Source: Kocuria flava
GTDB taxonomy: Bacteria; Actinomycetota; Actinomycetes; Actinomycetales; Micrococcaceae
Reading direction: 5' to 3'
NCBI RefSeq assembly: GCF_001482365.1
Contig: NZ_CP013254.1
Location: 2,542,001 to 2,606,000 of the forward strand
DNA length: 64,000 bases
The translations under genes and the position numbers were made by a program. The notes under the pieces are model-generated. The model worked only from the letters and a program-made list of their open reading frames with translations, searched no databases and had not been told where the DNA came from. This document shows positions 34,440 through 44,180 of this stretch, in pieces. Every line of letters starts with the position of its first letter. Within the stretch, counting starts at the first letter, position 1.

Positions 34440-34793
34440 ATGGACGGAAGAACCCTCCAGGAGGTGGCCGCCCTGGCCGCGGCCGCGATGCCGGGGGTGT
34501 CCCTCACGCACCCCTTCGGCCCGGAGCACGACGTGTACAAGGTCGCGGGCAGGATCTTCCTCATGACCACCGAGGTGACCGGTGAGCCGCTCGCGACGAT
34601 GAAGTGCGAGCCCGAGCACGCCCTGGCGCTGCGTCAGGAGTTCCCGTCGGTCCGGGCCGGATACCACATGAACAAGCGGCACTGGATCTCGGTCGCGGCC
34701 GGTGCGGGCATCACGCAGGAGCTGGTCGACGAGCTGGTGCGCAACGCCTACGAGCTCGTCGTCGAGGCGCTGCCCCGGGACCGGCGGCCGTGA
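34440..34793 (+). CDS. MmcQ/YjbR family DNA-binding protein
   Basis: A 117-residue CyaY-like fold protein: PGVSLTHPFGPEHDVYKVAGRIF near residue 19, EPLATMKCEPEHALALRQEF near residue 50, and HMNKRHWISV near residue 77, all typical of the MmcQ/YjbR family. The role is unknown; the family is thought to bind DNA. The ATG at 34440 has AAGGAG 8 nt upstream. Confidence 0.88.
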   Translation: MDGRTLQEVAALAAAAMPGVSLTHPFGPEHDVYKVAGRIFLMTTEVTGEPLATMKCEPEHALALRQEFPSVRAGYHMNKRHWISVAAGAGITQELVDELVRNAYELVVEALPRDRRP

Positions 34794-34917
34794 CCCGCCG
34801 GGCGGAACCTGAGGTCATGCGGCCGCCAGTTGTTGACCGGGGCACGCCGCGGGGTCAGGGTGATGGCCCAGGCATCCCGCACAGCACGCACCGTGCACGG
34901 CACACCGGAGGACCACC

Positions 34918-35538
34918 GTGGGCATCGTCCAGGTCGATCTCTTCCTCACGCTCGACGGCGTCTACCAGGCACCGGGCGGGCCCGACGAGGACCGCACCGG
35001 CGGTTTCGAGCACGGCGGCTGGCAGGGGGCGTACTTCGACGACGCGTCCGGTGAGTCGATCAGCGCGGAGATCGAGCGCCTGGACGCGCTGCTGCTCGGC
35101 CGCAGGACCTACGACATCTTCGCCGGCTACTGGCCCGGCCACGGTGACGACGACCCGATCGCCGCGAGGTTCAACGCGGTCCCGAAGTTCGTCGCCTCCC
35201 GCTCGCTCACCGCGGCGTCGTGGGAGGGGACCACGGTGCTGTCGGACGTCGCGGCCGAGGTGCGGGAGCTCAAGGAGCGCTTCGCGCGGATCCACGTCAT
35301 CGGCAGCGGTGACCTCGTGGTGAGCCTGGTGCGGGAGGACCTCGTCGACCGGCTCAATCTCCTGCTCTACCCGCTGGTGCTGGGGTCGGGCAAGCGCTTC
35401 CTCGGCCACGGCGCCGTCCCCGCGGCGTTCTCCCTGGCGGGGCCGCCCCGGGCGTTCCCCAAGGGCGCGGTCTCGCTCGTCTACGAGCGCTCCGGCGTGC
35501 CCGTCACGGGCATCGACGTGTCGCAGCCCGCGCCGTGA
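34918..35538 (+). CDS. Dihydrofolate reductase/RibD C-terminal domain family protein
   Basis: A 206-residue NADPH-binding reductase-fold protein. Landmarks are VDLFLTLDGVYQAPG at the N-terminus, DALLLGRRTYDIFAGYW near residue 58, and RIHVIGSGDLVVSLV followed by DRLNLLLYPLVLGSGKRFL. The family is YyaP/YwjB-like and its substrate is not known. The GTG at 34918 has GGAGG 7 nt upstream. It is the last chromosomal gene before the insert and is convergent with the ancestral nrdF. Confidence 0.85.
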   Translation: MGIVQVDLFLTLDGVYQAPGGPDEDRTGGFEHGGWQGAYFDDASGESISAEIERLDALLLGRRTYDIFAGYWPGHGDDDPIAARFNAVPKFVASRSLTAASWEGTTVLSDVAAEVRELKERFARIHVIGSGDLVVSLVREDLVDRLNLLLYPLVLGSGKRFLGHGAVPAAFSLAGPPRAFPKGAVSLVYERSGVPVTGIDVSQPAP

Positions 35539-35579
35539 GCCGGTGCCATGGGCGCGGAACGCCGCCTGTCGGGACCGGG

Positions 35580-35627
35580 ACCACGGCGAAGCCCCTGGAG
35601 AAGGATCTCCAGGCGCTTCGCCGTGGT
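35580..35627. terminator. Bidirectional terminator hairpin
   Basis: An almost perfect stem pairs 35580-35600 with 35607-35627 (ACCACGGCGAAGC outer arm) around a short loop. It ends the reductase gene. Confidence 0.75.
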
Positions 35628-35685
35628 CGTGCTGCTCCGCCCGGGATCCCGGCGGACCGGTTCCGCGCTCGCCGGGATCCTGTGC

Positions 35686-35716
35686 GGTGCTCCGTCCCCG
35701 GCGGGGACGGAGCACC
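35686..35716. terminator. Second terminator hairpin
   Basis: GGTGCTCCGTCCCC pairs perfectly with GGGGACGGAGCACC around GGC. Before island insertion this would lie directly after the nrdF 3' end and probably ended the nrd operon. Confidence 0.65.
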
Positions 35717-35762
35717 GGTCGTCGGCGCCGAGCTCCACCGGCGGGTTCAGGGCGCCGGGCTC

Positions 35763-35810
35763 AGAAGTCCCAGTTCTTGCTCTCTCAGGATGCCCAGTCC
35801 TCGTCCTCCC
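35763..35810. repeat. Left att region (att A), composite
   Basis: AGAAGTCCCAGT (35763-35774), the reverse complement of the nrdF 3' end, is followed 18 bp later by CCCAGTCCTCGTCCTCC (35793-35809), again matching nrdF. Read on the minus strand the second piece still encodes EDEDW as in NrdF. It marks the chromosome-island A boundary. Confidence 0.75.
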
Positions 35811-36128
35811 TGATGAGAGGCGGAAATCCTGCGGCTCCTCCAACTCCGATGGCCGCTCGTGCCATCCGCGTGCCACTCGCGATCGAAGCCGCTCTCGCCG
35901 ACCAGATCGCTGCCGTCGCACATGCCCAGCTTACCGCCGGACGGCTCCGTCTGCACGGGAACTTGCGCGGCCCACAGGCAGCACGTCGCACGCTCTCCCT
36001 CCAGTTCAGTGCCCCTCCCGGGTGGGTCAGTGGCTCGTCCCACCGTTCGGAGTACCATATGCCGCGTCTGCCACCCCGTCGCCAGCTGAGCAGCAAGCTC
36101 ACGTCCCCCTCGCCCCAAAGGTCAACCA
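35811..36128. other. Island A left end, no gene
   Basis: 318 bp before hamA. GGAAATCCTGCGGCTC at about 35821 resembles the start of island B (GGAATCTTGCGG at 46573), and CGTGCCATCCGCGTGCCACT at 35866-35885 resembles repeats near att C, so this is probably an attachment-site arm. It should also contain the hamA promoter. Confidence 0.45.
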
Positions 36129-36929
36129 TTGAGTTCAGAGGCTGAGACCTCTGGCACCATTGATGACATGGCACCACTTTCATCGTGGACGACTTCCACA
36201 CACGAGCCGCTTAATCGGCACACGATGGTGCACATGGTTGCCCCACCGGCGACCATCGGATCGGGAGTCGGCTGGGCTGCGTCACAGATCCCGAACCAAT
36301 ACACGGATCCGGATCGCGTCGCCACGATCCTCGCCAAGCTGGGGAAACCTAAAGCGGCTAAATACCTTAAGGGGAAGCTCCCTACGAGCAAGCGCACCCG
36401 CTCGGGCGACCTCGGAGAGATCATCGGAGCGCAGTACGCAACGCTTGAGCTGGGCTTTCGAGTGGTGGAGCGGTTGCGGTGGAAGGACCACCGCGAGATG
36501 TCGATGCGTGGCGATGACTTGGTTGGTGTGCGCGCGAGTACGAACGGAACGCTGGAACTGTTGAAGGGTGAGGCAAAGAGCCGCGTAAGGCTCGGAACTG
36601 CAACGGTCACGGACGCAGATGATGCACTTAAGCGCGATCGGGGACGCCCATCGCCTCATGCTCTCAGCTTCGTCGCTGACCGACTCCACGGACTCGGTGA
36701 GCACACGTTGGCAGAGCTCATCGACGACGCCCAGTTGATTTCTGGGATCAGTCAACGGCAGGTGGTCCAGCTGCTTTTTACTTTCACTGGAAATGATCCG
36801 CGGGCCCTCCTCCGCGCAAATACGACAGCGTACCGGGGACGTGTAAAGCGCCTCGCCGTCGGTCTGCAGGTGTCAGAGCATCAGGCGTTCATCGCGAAGG
36901 TGTATTCGAAGGCGATCGCTGATGCCTGA
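36129..36929 (+). CDS. hamA: Hachiman defence nuclease HamA (DUF1837-like)
   Basis: A 266-residue protein. The central part has SGDLGEIIGAQYATLELGF near residue 93 and RGDDLVGVRA...LELLKGEAKSR near residue 122-150, giving the D...GExK pattern of a PD-(D/E)XK nuclease, as in HamA. In Hachiman systems HamA is held by the HamB helicase and degrades DNA non-specifically on phage infection. The start is TTG at 36129 with AAAGG 7 nt upstream; ATG at 36168 lacks a ribosome binding site. hamB overlaps the last 8 bases. Assignment is by architecture and motifs. Confidence 0.75.
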   Translation: MSSEAETSGTIDDMAPLSSWTTSTHEPLNRHTMVHMVAPPATIGSGVGWAASQIPNQYTDPDRVATILAKLGKPKAAKYLKGKLPTSKRTRSGDLGEIIGAQYATLELGFRVVERLRWKDHREMSMRGDDLVGVRASTNGTLELLKGEAKSRVRLGTATVTDADDALKRDRGRPSPHALSFVADRLHGLGEHTLAELIDDAQLISGISQRQVVQLLFTFTGNDPRALLRANTTAYRGRVKRLAVGLQVSEHQAFIAKVYSKAIADA

Positions 36930-39900
36930 AACAGTTGATGAGATTGAGGCCGCGATCGGGGAGGCGACGACCCCCGGATTTCGTGAACAGCTTCTCGCGC
37001 GAGGAGAGGCCCGGTCGATGATCTGGCGGGACGGTGTCCTGCCCGAGGACGCGCCCGCGTTCGATGAGCTGCTCAGCTACGACCTTCTATCCTACGGCTA
37101 TTCGCTCCTGGGCCTGGGGCTACGTCTCGTGGAGGCGGATGGGTCGCGGAGCCTCGCCCAACGCGCCTTTGAGGGCGCAGCTACGGCCATTGAATCAGTC
37201 ATCGCCAGAGGAGCTAACTCGCGCGAACGAGGCTTCCACCGTGTCGTCGCAGCAGCCGCCTACCACCTCGGCAGCTTCTCCGCGCGGGCGTACTCACTGC
37301 TTCAGACTGCGCTCGATTCCGGTGAAGTCACGACTAGTGAGCGATGCCTCATCCACATCATCCGCAGAGAACTCGACACCCTGGCCGCGCTCATCCTGAG
37401 TCACCGCGACGAGGACGCGGCAGCAGACGCCGACCTCGTCGAGACGTTGCGCGGGCTCCTCGAGCCCGCCAGCGATGAGGAACAGGACGATGACAGCGGC
37501 GACACCGATGTCATCGACGTCGTCGACCTCGCACTGACCGACGCGTTCGTCGGCGCAATCAGCATGGCGCTGCTCGCATTCGAACGGGGCGAGGGGGCGC
37601 TCCTGGAGGAGGCCCTCAGCACACTGCAGGTCGGTCTCAGAGCCGCCAGCGAACTGAACCTAGTCCCCCAGTGGTGGTGCCATCGACTCGCGATTCACCT
37701 GCTCCGCGGCCTGTGGGAGGCCAGTTTCCACCGCCTGCTCCCGGACGACCCAATCGACGGCGGTGGCGACTGGGCACGACTGCGTGCGACGTTCATCGCA
37801 TCTCTCTTCCGAAGGCGACGCTCGGAGATCGACCTATGGCCGTCGCAGCTCGCCGCCGCAGAACGGGTGCTGAACACCAGCGAGAACCTGGTGCTGTCTC
37901 TCCCAACAAGCGCCGGCAAGACCCGGATCGCCGAACTTTGCATCCTCGCGACCCTAGCCGAGGGTCGGCGCGTTGTCTTCGTGACCCCATTGCGGGCGTT
38001 GTCAGCCCAGACTGAAACGGCTCTGCAGCGGACCTTCACCCCTTTGGGCAAGACCGTCTCGTCCCTCTACGGCGCGATCGGGGCCAGCAGCGCCGACGAG
38101 GATTTGCTACGAGAGAGGGACATCGTCGTCGCCACTCCCGAGAAGCTCGACTTCGCTCTGCGCAACGACCCAACGCTCCTCGACGACGTGGGGCTTGTCG
38201 TGCTCGACGAGGGGCACATGATCGGGGCGGATGAACGCGAGGTCCGATACGAAATTCAGGTACAACGACTGTTGCGCCGTGGGGATGCAGCCACCAGACG
38301 TATCGTTTGCCTCTCGGCGATCCTGCCAGACGGAGACGAAGTCGAGGACTTCGTGAACTGGCTCACCGATGACCAGCCCGACGGTCTCATCGCAAGCTCG
38401 TGGCGGCCGACTAAGCTTCGTTTCGGCGAAGTGATTTGGCAAGGCGATCGAGCCCGCCTGAGCATCATCGTGGGAGACGAGGAGCCCTTCGTCCCCCGGT
38501 TTCTCGAGCCCTTCGTTCCCCCGAACGGCCGCAGGACGACGCAGTTCCCCAAAAATCAGCAGGAGCTGACACTGTCCACAGCCTGGCGGCTCGTCGATGA
38601 CGGCCAGACCGTCCTGATCTTCTGCCCACGGAAGGACTCGGTAAATGCTCTTGCCAAGGTCATAGTCGACCTTCATAGGCAGGGAGCACTCCGAAGCGTC
38701 TTCGAAGGGGATCCCGGCGACCTCGCCTCGGCCATCACGATCGGCGAGGAGTGGTTCGGGCGAGAACACCCGATCCTCGCGTGTCTGCGACTTGGAGTGG
38801 CGATCCACCACGGCTCGCTGCCCGCGCCCTATCGAAGAGAGATCGAGCGACTACTCCAGCAAGGAACGCTGAGGATCACTGTCTCCTCACCGACTCTTGC
38901 CCAGGGGCTCAACCTTTCGGCGAGCGCTCTCGTGATGCACAGCCTCTGGCGCAACCGGGAACTGATCAAGGCGTCCGAGTTCCGTAACGTTGTCGGCAGG
39001 GCCGGGCGAGCATTCGTGGACTCCGTCGGCCTCGTCGTCCACCCGATCTTCGAGAAAGTGTCCTCAGGTAGACGGAACTGGAGGCAGCTGGTCGAGGACA
39101 CCGCTCTGCGCGACATGGAAAGCGGCCTACTGCAGCTGGTGGTAAACCTGTTCCGCCGGATGCAGGCGAAGCACGGTCTCCAGGACCTGGATGCACTGCT
39201 GGAATACGTCGCCGGCGTCGCGGCGTGGGATTACCCAGAAGTCGCGGCCGAGAGCGACAAGGAAGCCGAGCGCTCCCGAACTGCGTGGCGCTCGCAACTC
39301 GCTAGCCTCGATAACGCCCTTCTCAGTCTGCTCAACGACTCTGCGATTACGGAGGACGGAATCGAGGGGGCTCTCGATGACGTGCTCGCCTCGTCGCTTT
39401 GGACCAGGAGCTTGGCTCGACGGCAGGAGCCCGTGCAGACAGCGCTTCGAGCCGGCCTGACCGCGCGGGCACGCTTCCTCTGGAGCCAGTCGACCCCGGC
39501 ACAGCGCCGAGGGTACTTCCTTGCGGGGGTCGGCCTAGAAACCGGACGCCAACTCGACGAGCACGCCAGCATCTTGGAACAGTACCTGCACAACGCGGAC
39601 GAGGGCATCCGAATCGGCGACCCCGGTGCCGCAATCGACGCCCTGACCAGCTTCGCCAGGATCGCATTCGGCATCTACCCCTTCGCGCCCCGCACCCTTC
39701 CTCCGCAATGGGAAGACATCCTCGCCGCATGGCTTCGCGGCGAGGATGCCGCACAGATGGCACGCGAGGAGATCACGGATACACTGGAATTCATCGAAGA
39801 CTCGCTGACCTACAGGCTGCCATGGGCGCTGGAAGCGGTCCGGGTCCGAGCAACCGCCAACGAGGACCCGGTCGGCAATCTTTGGGCGCTCCTCACCGAT

Positions 39901-40419
39901 GAGCACGGACTCGCAGTTGCAGCGCTAGAGACAGGGACGCTGAACCGATCTGCCGCGCTGCTCATGCAGGCCGGATTCTCCTCCCGAGCCGGTGCCCTCG
40001 CCGCCATCGCAGCCGGAGGCGGCACCTTCACAACCGTGTCGGAGCTTCACCAGTGGCTGAACTCGGAGGAGGTGCGGCAACATGCGAACGACCCGCACTG
40101 GCCGACCGTGTCATCGCACGATCTCTGGGTCGATTTCATCAGCCGTAGCACTGCTGCACCGGAGAGAACCTGGATCAACACAGTCGAGGATGCCGCGGTG
40201 ACGTGGCTTCCCGATCACCAGCCGAGTAGCGGGACTCCCTATCGAGCCGTGTCCCTTGCGAACGGTGAGACCATCCTCCAAGCCGCGGACGGTCGACGAA
40301 CCGGTTCGCTTGAGGAACCACTCAATCCGAAAAGGCGCGGGTTGCTCATAGTCACTGGGACAAGCGCCGCCAACAGCGTCGAACTCCGCTATCGAGGCCC
40401 AGCCGACCTTCATGCATAA
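36922..40419 (+). CDS. hamB: Hachiman helicase HamB
   Basis: A 1165-residue superfamily 2 helicase. An alpha-helical N-terminal region of about 300 residues precedes the helicase core: Walker A LPTSAGKTR near residue 327, motif Ia TPLRALSAQT, DEGH Walker B near residue 430, SAILPDG motif III, TVSSPTLAQGLNLSA motif V near residue 655, and VVGRAGRA motif VI near residue 690. A Ski2-like helical C-terminal region follows. In Hachiman, HamB senses DNA or DNA ends and controls HamA. ATGCCTGA overlap with hamA shows coupling. A CTACTCCCGGGC hairpin lies 110 bp after the stop. Confidence 0.78.
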   Translation: MPETVDEIEAAIGEATTPGFREQLLARGEARSMIWRDGVLPEDAPAFDELLSYDLLSYGYSLLGLGLRLVEADGSRSLAQRAFEGAATAIESVIARGANSRERGFHRVVAAAAYHLGSFSARAYSLLQTALDSGEVTTSERCLIHIIRRELDTLAALILSHRDEDAAADADLVETLRGLLEPASDEEQDDDSGDTDVIDVVDLALTDAFVGAISMALLAFERGEGALLEEALSTLQVGLRAASELNLVPQWWCHRLAIHLLRGLWEASFHRLLPDDPIDGGGDWARLRATFIASLFRRRRSEIDLWPSQLAAAERVLNTSENLVLSLPTSAGKTRIAELCILATLAEGRRVVFVTPLRALSAQTETALQRTFTPLGKTVSSLYGAIGASSADEDLLRERDIVVATPEKLDFALRNDPTLLDDVGLVVLDEGHMIGADEREVRYEIQVQRLLRRGDAATRRIVCLSAILPDGDEVEDFVNWLTDDQPDGLIASSWRPTKLRFGEVIWQGDRARLSIIVGDEEPFVPRFLEPFVPPNGRRTTQFPKNQQELTLSTAWRLVDDGQTVLIFCPRKDSVNALAKVIVDLHRQGALRSVFEGDPGDLASAITIGEEWFGREHPILACLRLGVAIHHGSLPAPYRREIERLLQQGTLRITVSSPTLAQGLNLSASALVMHSLWRNRELIKASEFRNVVGRAGRAFVDSVGLVVHPIFEKVSSGRRNWRQLVEDTALRDMESGLLQLVVNLFRRMQAKHGLQDLDALLEYVAGVAAWDYPEVAAESDKEAERSRTAWRSQLASLDNALLSLLNDSAITEDGIEGALDDVLASSLWTRSLARRQEPVQTALRAGLTARARFLWSQSTPAQRRGYFLAGVGLETGRQLDEHASILEQYLHNADEGIRIGDPGAAIDALTSFARIAFGIYPFAPRTLPPQWEDILAAWLRGEDAAQMAREEITDTLEFIEDSLTYRLPWALEAVRVRATANEDPVGNLWALLTDEHGLAVAALETGTLNRSAALLMQAGFSSRAGALAAIAAGGGTFTTVSELHQWLNSEEVRQHANDPHWPTVSSHDLWVDFISRSTAAPERTWINTVEDAAVTWLPDHQPSSGTPYRAVSLANGETILQAADGRRTGSLEEPLNPKRRGLLIVTGTSAANSVELRYRGPADLHA

Positions 40420-40530
40420 CAGTGTTGCATGATTCTCAGATCATGTTCGGATTTCTACGGGACAAGGGGATTGCAACGAATACCACATGCTGTATCTGAC
40501 ACCACTACCCAGCGGATCTGGACAGGGCTC

Positions 40531-40566
40531 CTACTCCCGGGCACCGCGGGCGGCGCCCGGGAGTAG
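40531..40566. terminator. Bidirectional terminator between hamB and the RloC-like pseudogene
   Basis: CTACTCCCGGGC (40531-40542) pairs with GCCCGGGAGTAG (40555-40566). It sits between two convergent genes and can serve both. Confidence 0.75.
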
Positions 40567-41498
40567 GAATAGGGCTGCCCGAGCGAGCAGCGTGAGCATG
40601 GTGTCTACGCTCCCGTCCGTTCGGTGCGCATCGAATGACGGTGTGGGAGTACACGAGCGGATCACGAAGAGCCAGGTAGTCAACCTGCGCACGAGGATGC
40701 TCCAAGTCTCACTTCTTATAACCCTTAATCCTTCTGACCCATTCTTTGAAGCGGACCAACTCTGCTTCGAGTTCGTCGGGCTCCGGTGCGATGAAGTTGG
40801 TCTCTGGAGCCTGATCGTGGCGAGGCGCCCACTCGGATGCCTTGGCGTAGCCAGATTGGTAGTCGTTGTCGTCCTGTTCGGTGATTCCTACGAGCATCTT
40901 GAACATGCGTGGCCGCACCTCGTTGGTACCGCGATCCACCAGCTCGTTCACAACATCGAGGTTGACTGCGCGTTCCCATGCTTGAGACAACCGCCCGCCC
41001 CACTCCTGAGCACGCCGCGTGTACTCATCGGAGTCGAGCTGGCCGCGCTCCTTCTTGAGTCGTGCGATCTCGGTCTCCAGGTGGTTGATCCGCGCTGGGA
41101 TATCTTTGACGCTCCAGGGATGCTTGTCAGCAGTAAGCCCTGGACGCTCGCCCTGTCGTAGAATTGCGCGCTCAGCGACGTCGACCCCAAGGTCCCGTGC
41201 CGCCTTGTTAAGGGCGTTCGCGAAAGTTGCCTCGTGCGTGAAAACAATGACTTGTCTGGACTGTGCCAGTTCGGTGAGGCGGCGGGCCACGCGGGAACGG
41301 CGGCCGGCGTCGAGCGACGACACAGGGTCGTCGAGTACAACAGCTGACTTCGACTCGTCAAACTCGACTTCGGTGAGGAATCCGGCCAGCCCGAGAGCGG
41401 TCTGTTCGCCCTCGCTCAGTACGTTCTCGATATCGGCGTCCAAGATGGCTCCGAGTAGGCGGGGCCGGTGCTCAAGCGTGACGTCGCGTCTACCTTTA

Positions 41499-42403
41499 GA
41501 CCTGGTCTCATAACTCTTCTACCTGACGCAGTCGGCGGAAGTTGATGAGCGTGACGGCGAGCAAGAGCAGCGGGAGCAGCGTGGCTGCAGTGCGGTCGTA
41601 ACGGATCCCGAGACGCTTGAACCGCAGGACCCAGGAGATGGTGCGCTCCACGACCCAGCGGTGCCGGCCCAGGTGGGTCTTGGCCTCGATTCCGCGCCGG
41701 GCGATCCGGACCTTGATGCCTCGCCGGTGCAGGTAGCGGCGGCACCTCGGGTAGTCGTAGCCCTTGTCCGCGTGCAGCTTCTCCGGCCGGCGGCGGGGCC
41801 GCCCCGGACGCCTTCGCCGGCCACGCACACTCGGGTTGGTCTCCAGCAACGGCTCGAAGAGTTTGCTGTCGTGGACGTTTGCGGCTGAGGCCAGCACATG
41901 CAGGGGCAGCCCGGCCGCGTCGGTGAGCAGGTGGTACTTCGTCCCCGGTTTCCCGCGGTCGGTGGGGTTCGGGCCGGTCAGCTCGCCCCCCTTTTGGCAC
42001 GTACGGACACCGCGTCGATACTGGCCCGCGACCAGTCGAGGATCTCCTGCTCGGAGAGCTCCTCGAGCACTGCCCGGTGCAGCTTCTCCCACACCCCGGC
42101 CCCCTGCCACTGCCTGAGCCGGCGCCAGGCGGTGTGCCCGGACCCGCAGCCCAGGGCCGGGGGCAGGTCCCGCCAACGGCACCCGGTGTGCAGCACGAAC
42201 AGGATCCCCTCCAGTGCCGCCCGGTCCTCGATCCGGGGTCGCCCCCCGGGCCCTCGAGGTGGTGGCTGGGGTGGGATCAGCGGGGCGATCAGCTCCCACA
42301 GACGGTCATCGACCATCCACGACTGTGTCCTCGTCGTCATGCAGGCACTGTGGACCGTTCCCAGGCAGGTGGGCAACGACCGATCAGGTTTTGAGACCAG
42401 GTC
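41499..42403 (-). mobile_element. IS5-family (IS427/IS1031-like) element, copy 1
   Basis: 905 bp between GACCTGGTCTCA and TGAGACCAGGTC terminal inverted repeats, flanked by a 3-bp TTA target duplication (41496-41498 and 42404-42406). Copy 2 at 52788-53692 has the same length and encodes identical proteins; at least one silent base differs in the transposase start region. Confidence 0.93.
41508..42340 (-). CDS. IS5-family transposase, programmed -1 frameshift (copy 1)
   Basis: The frame starting at ATG 42340 (MTTRTQSWMVDDRLWELI) runs to a stop at 41978. The second frame carries the rest of the DDE transposase to 41508 (HADKGYDYPRC, RWVVERTISWVLRF). They overlap at an AAAAGGGGGG run, so a -1 ribosomal frameshift would fuse them into one transposase, as is usual for this IS group. 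The catalytic Asp residues lie in SIDAVSVRAK and DKGYDY and the Glu in WVVERT. Confidence 0.85.
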
Positions 42404-44180
42404 TTAGTGGGATCGAGTGTGACCCGGCGCAAGTAGAGCTGCTCAGTCTCGCGAGTGAACTGGTCTCGAACGATGCTCGTCACGTAAGCCGTGGTTAGGG
42501 CCGTTGCCTTGCGGGTAATCCCAGTAGTGTCAGTGAGTCGGCGAGCTTCTTCAATCTTGGTTCTCGCCTGGAGCCGCACCACTTCTTTGACGAGATTGTC
42601 TTTGGCCTTCGCAAGTTGCTCTGTCGCTTGGAGATCGGCAACCTCGGCTTTCAGCACTCGGACAGACTCGTTGAAGCTTGTCGAATCGATATCCGCGCTG
42701 GCAGTGATCAGCGTTTGTCGCCTTTCACCGATGGCGGTGCCCGGCGACATTCCAGAGGTTGTCGGACGCTCCTCTCTGGTGCCGTCAACCCACGCAACTA
42801 TCTCAGTGGCGACCGTTGCCGCTTCGGTCATCCATGTCTGACTCGCTGTGACATCCTCGCCACCAGCCTGCAGCTGGCTCAACGCGGTAGTCACAGCCGC
42901 CGGCGCGGACTGGAGACGAGCAATCTCATCGCGACGCTGAACGACGCGACGCTCGGCAGCATCGGCATCACGCGAGGTGGTGTCCTTTATGAAGGCATCG
43001 AATCGCCTCAATCGGTCTGATCCATCCGGGCTCAGTGGTTGCTGGCATAGAACACACACGGCGGCATCGGTAGTGACCGGGAAGTCGTGCTCGTGATACG
43101 CCTCGGTCGTCGAATACCGACGTGCCGCATCCCAGAGGGCTCGCCACGTCGCCGACCCGACACCAGGCAATGGCTCTGCGTCGAAGTCCTTCGCTGACGC
43201 GATCTTTGCCGCTTCTCGTAGGTTAATTGCACTCTTCGCGAGCGCGGCCACATTGTCGAATGACTGGTTCGTTACGTCCTCAGCCAGTTGATCGATATGA
43301 CTCTTGACGGTCGCCCAATGGGCCGCGAGCTGAGCGAGGCGTGTCTTCTCTGCATTGGGATCGCTGGCTTGCAAGCGCGTGAGTTCCCGCAGTTTGGCAG
43401 AGAGCGATATGTCGTGATCCGGGGACAGCGTCGTGGCCTCGTCGATCTGCTCACGCGTGGTGGTAGCACTGAGCTGATCAAGGAACTGCTTTGCCTTCGT
43501 GCCTTCCCCAAGGAGCGGAAGTTCCGTACGGAGGGCCGCATTGTCACTCAGGCGCTGTGAGAGAGCTTGCCGCACCTGATCGCACGCGGCCGAGAGCCGA
43601 TCGAGCAGAGTAAGCGCGGATGGACGATAGCTGATCTCTGAGGCCGCGGTGACATAGGCATCGCCGCACTCTTCGTCATAGAACCGTACCGATGACAGAT
43701 CGCGGCTGGTCTCCTCTGTAAGCGCCCAGGTCGCAGCCGTAGAGCCAGCCACGTACTCGAAGACGGCCTTCTGATCGTGCAAGCTCTTTGCGAAGACATC
43801 ACCGAGAAGATCACCCTTGACTCGGGCAGTAACGGCCTGCCGAATGAGACGGGCGTAGCCGGACTTCCCACTGGCATTGTCGCCGTAGATGCTCGTCAGG
43901 CCCGTGCTGGCGAAGGTCAACCGCTGGCCCGTGATGAGCGCGTTCACGCCCTCCACGTCGGCTACGGCTGACAGCCGTACCGACTCTCCGCTCTCGGAAG
44001 TACCAGGGACATCGGCAGCGGTGATGGCGGCGACGGATGGATACGTCCCTGCGATCAGGTGATCGGCGATCTCGTTGACGGCGTCTTCAGACAGATTCTC
44101 GTTCCGGCAGAAGCGCCCGACAATGTCCTTCTGCCAGTCGGTGCGTTCGGCCACCCAGGTCGCCAGGTCGTTCGCGAGTG

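Noticed and set aside
35543..36145. 200-codon plus-strand frame across att A
   Set aside because: It runs through two terminator hairpins and the att repeats and has no domain or start signal.
40487..41161. 224-codon plus-strand frame
   Set aside because: Antisense to the 3' part of the RloC-like gene, whose conserved ATPase motifs identify the true strand.
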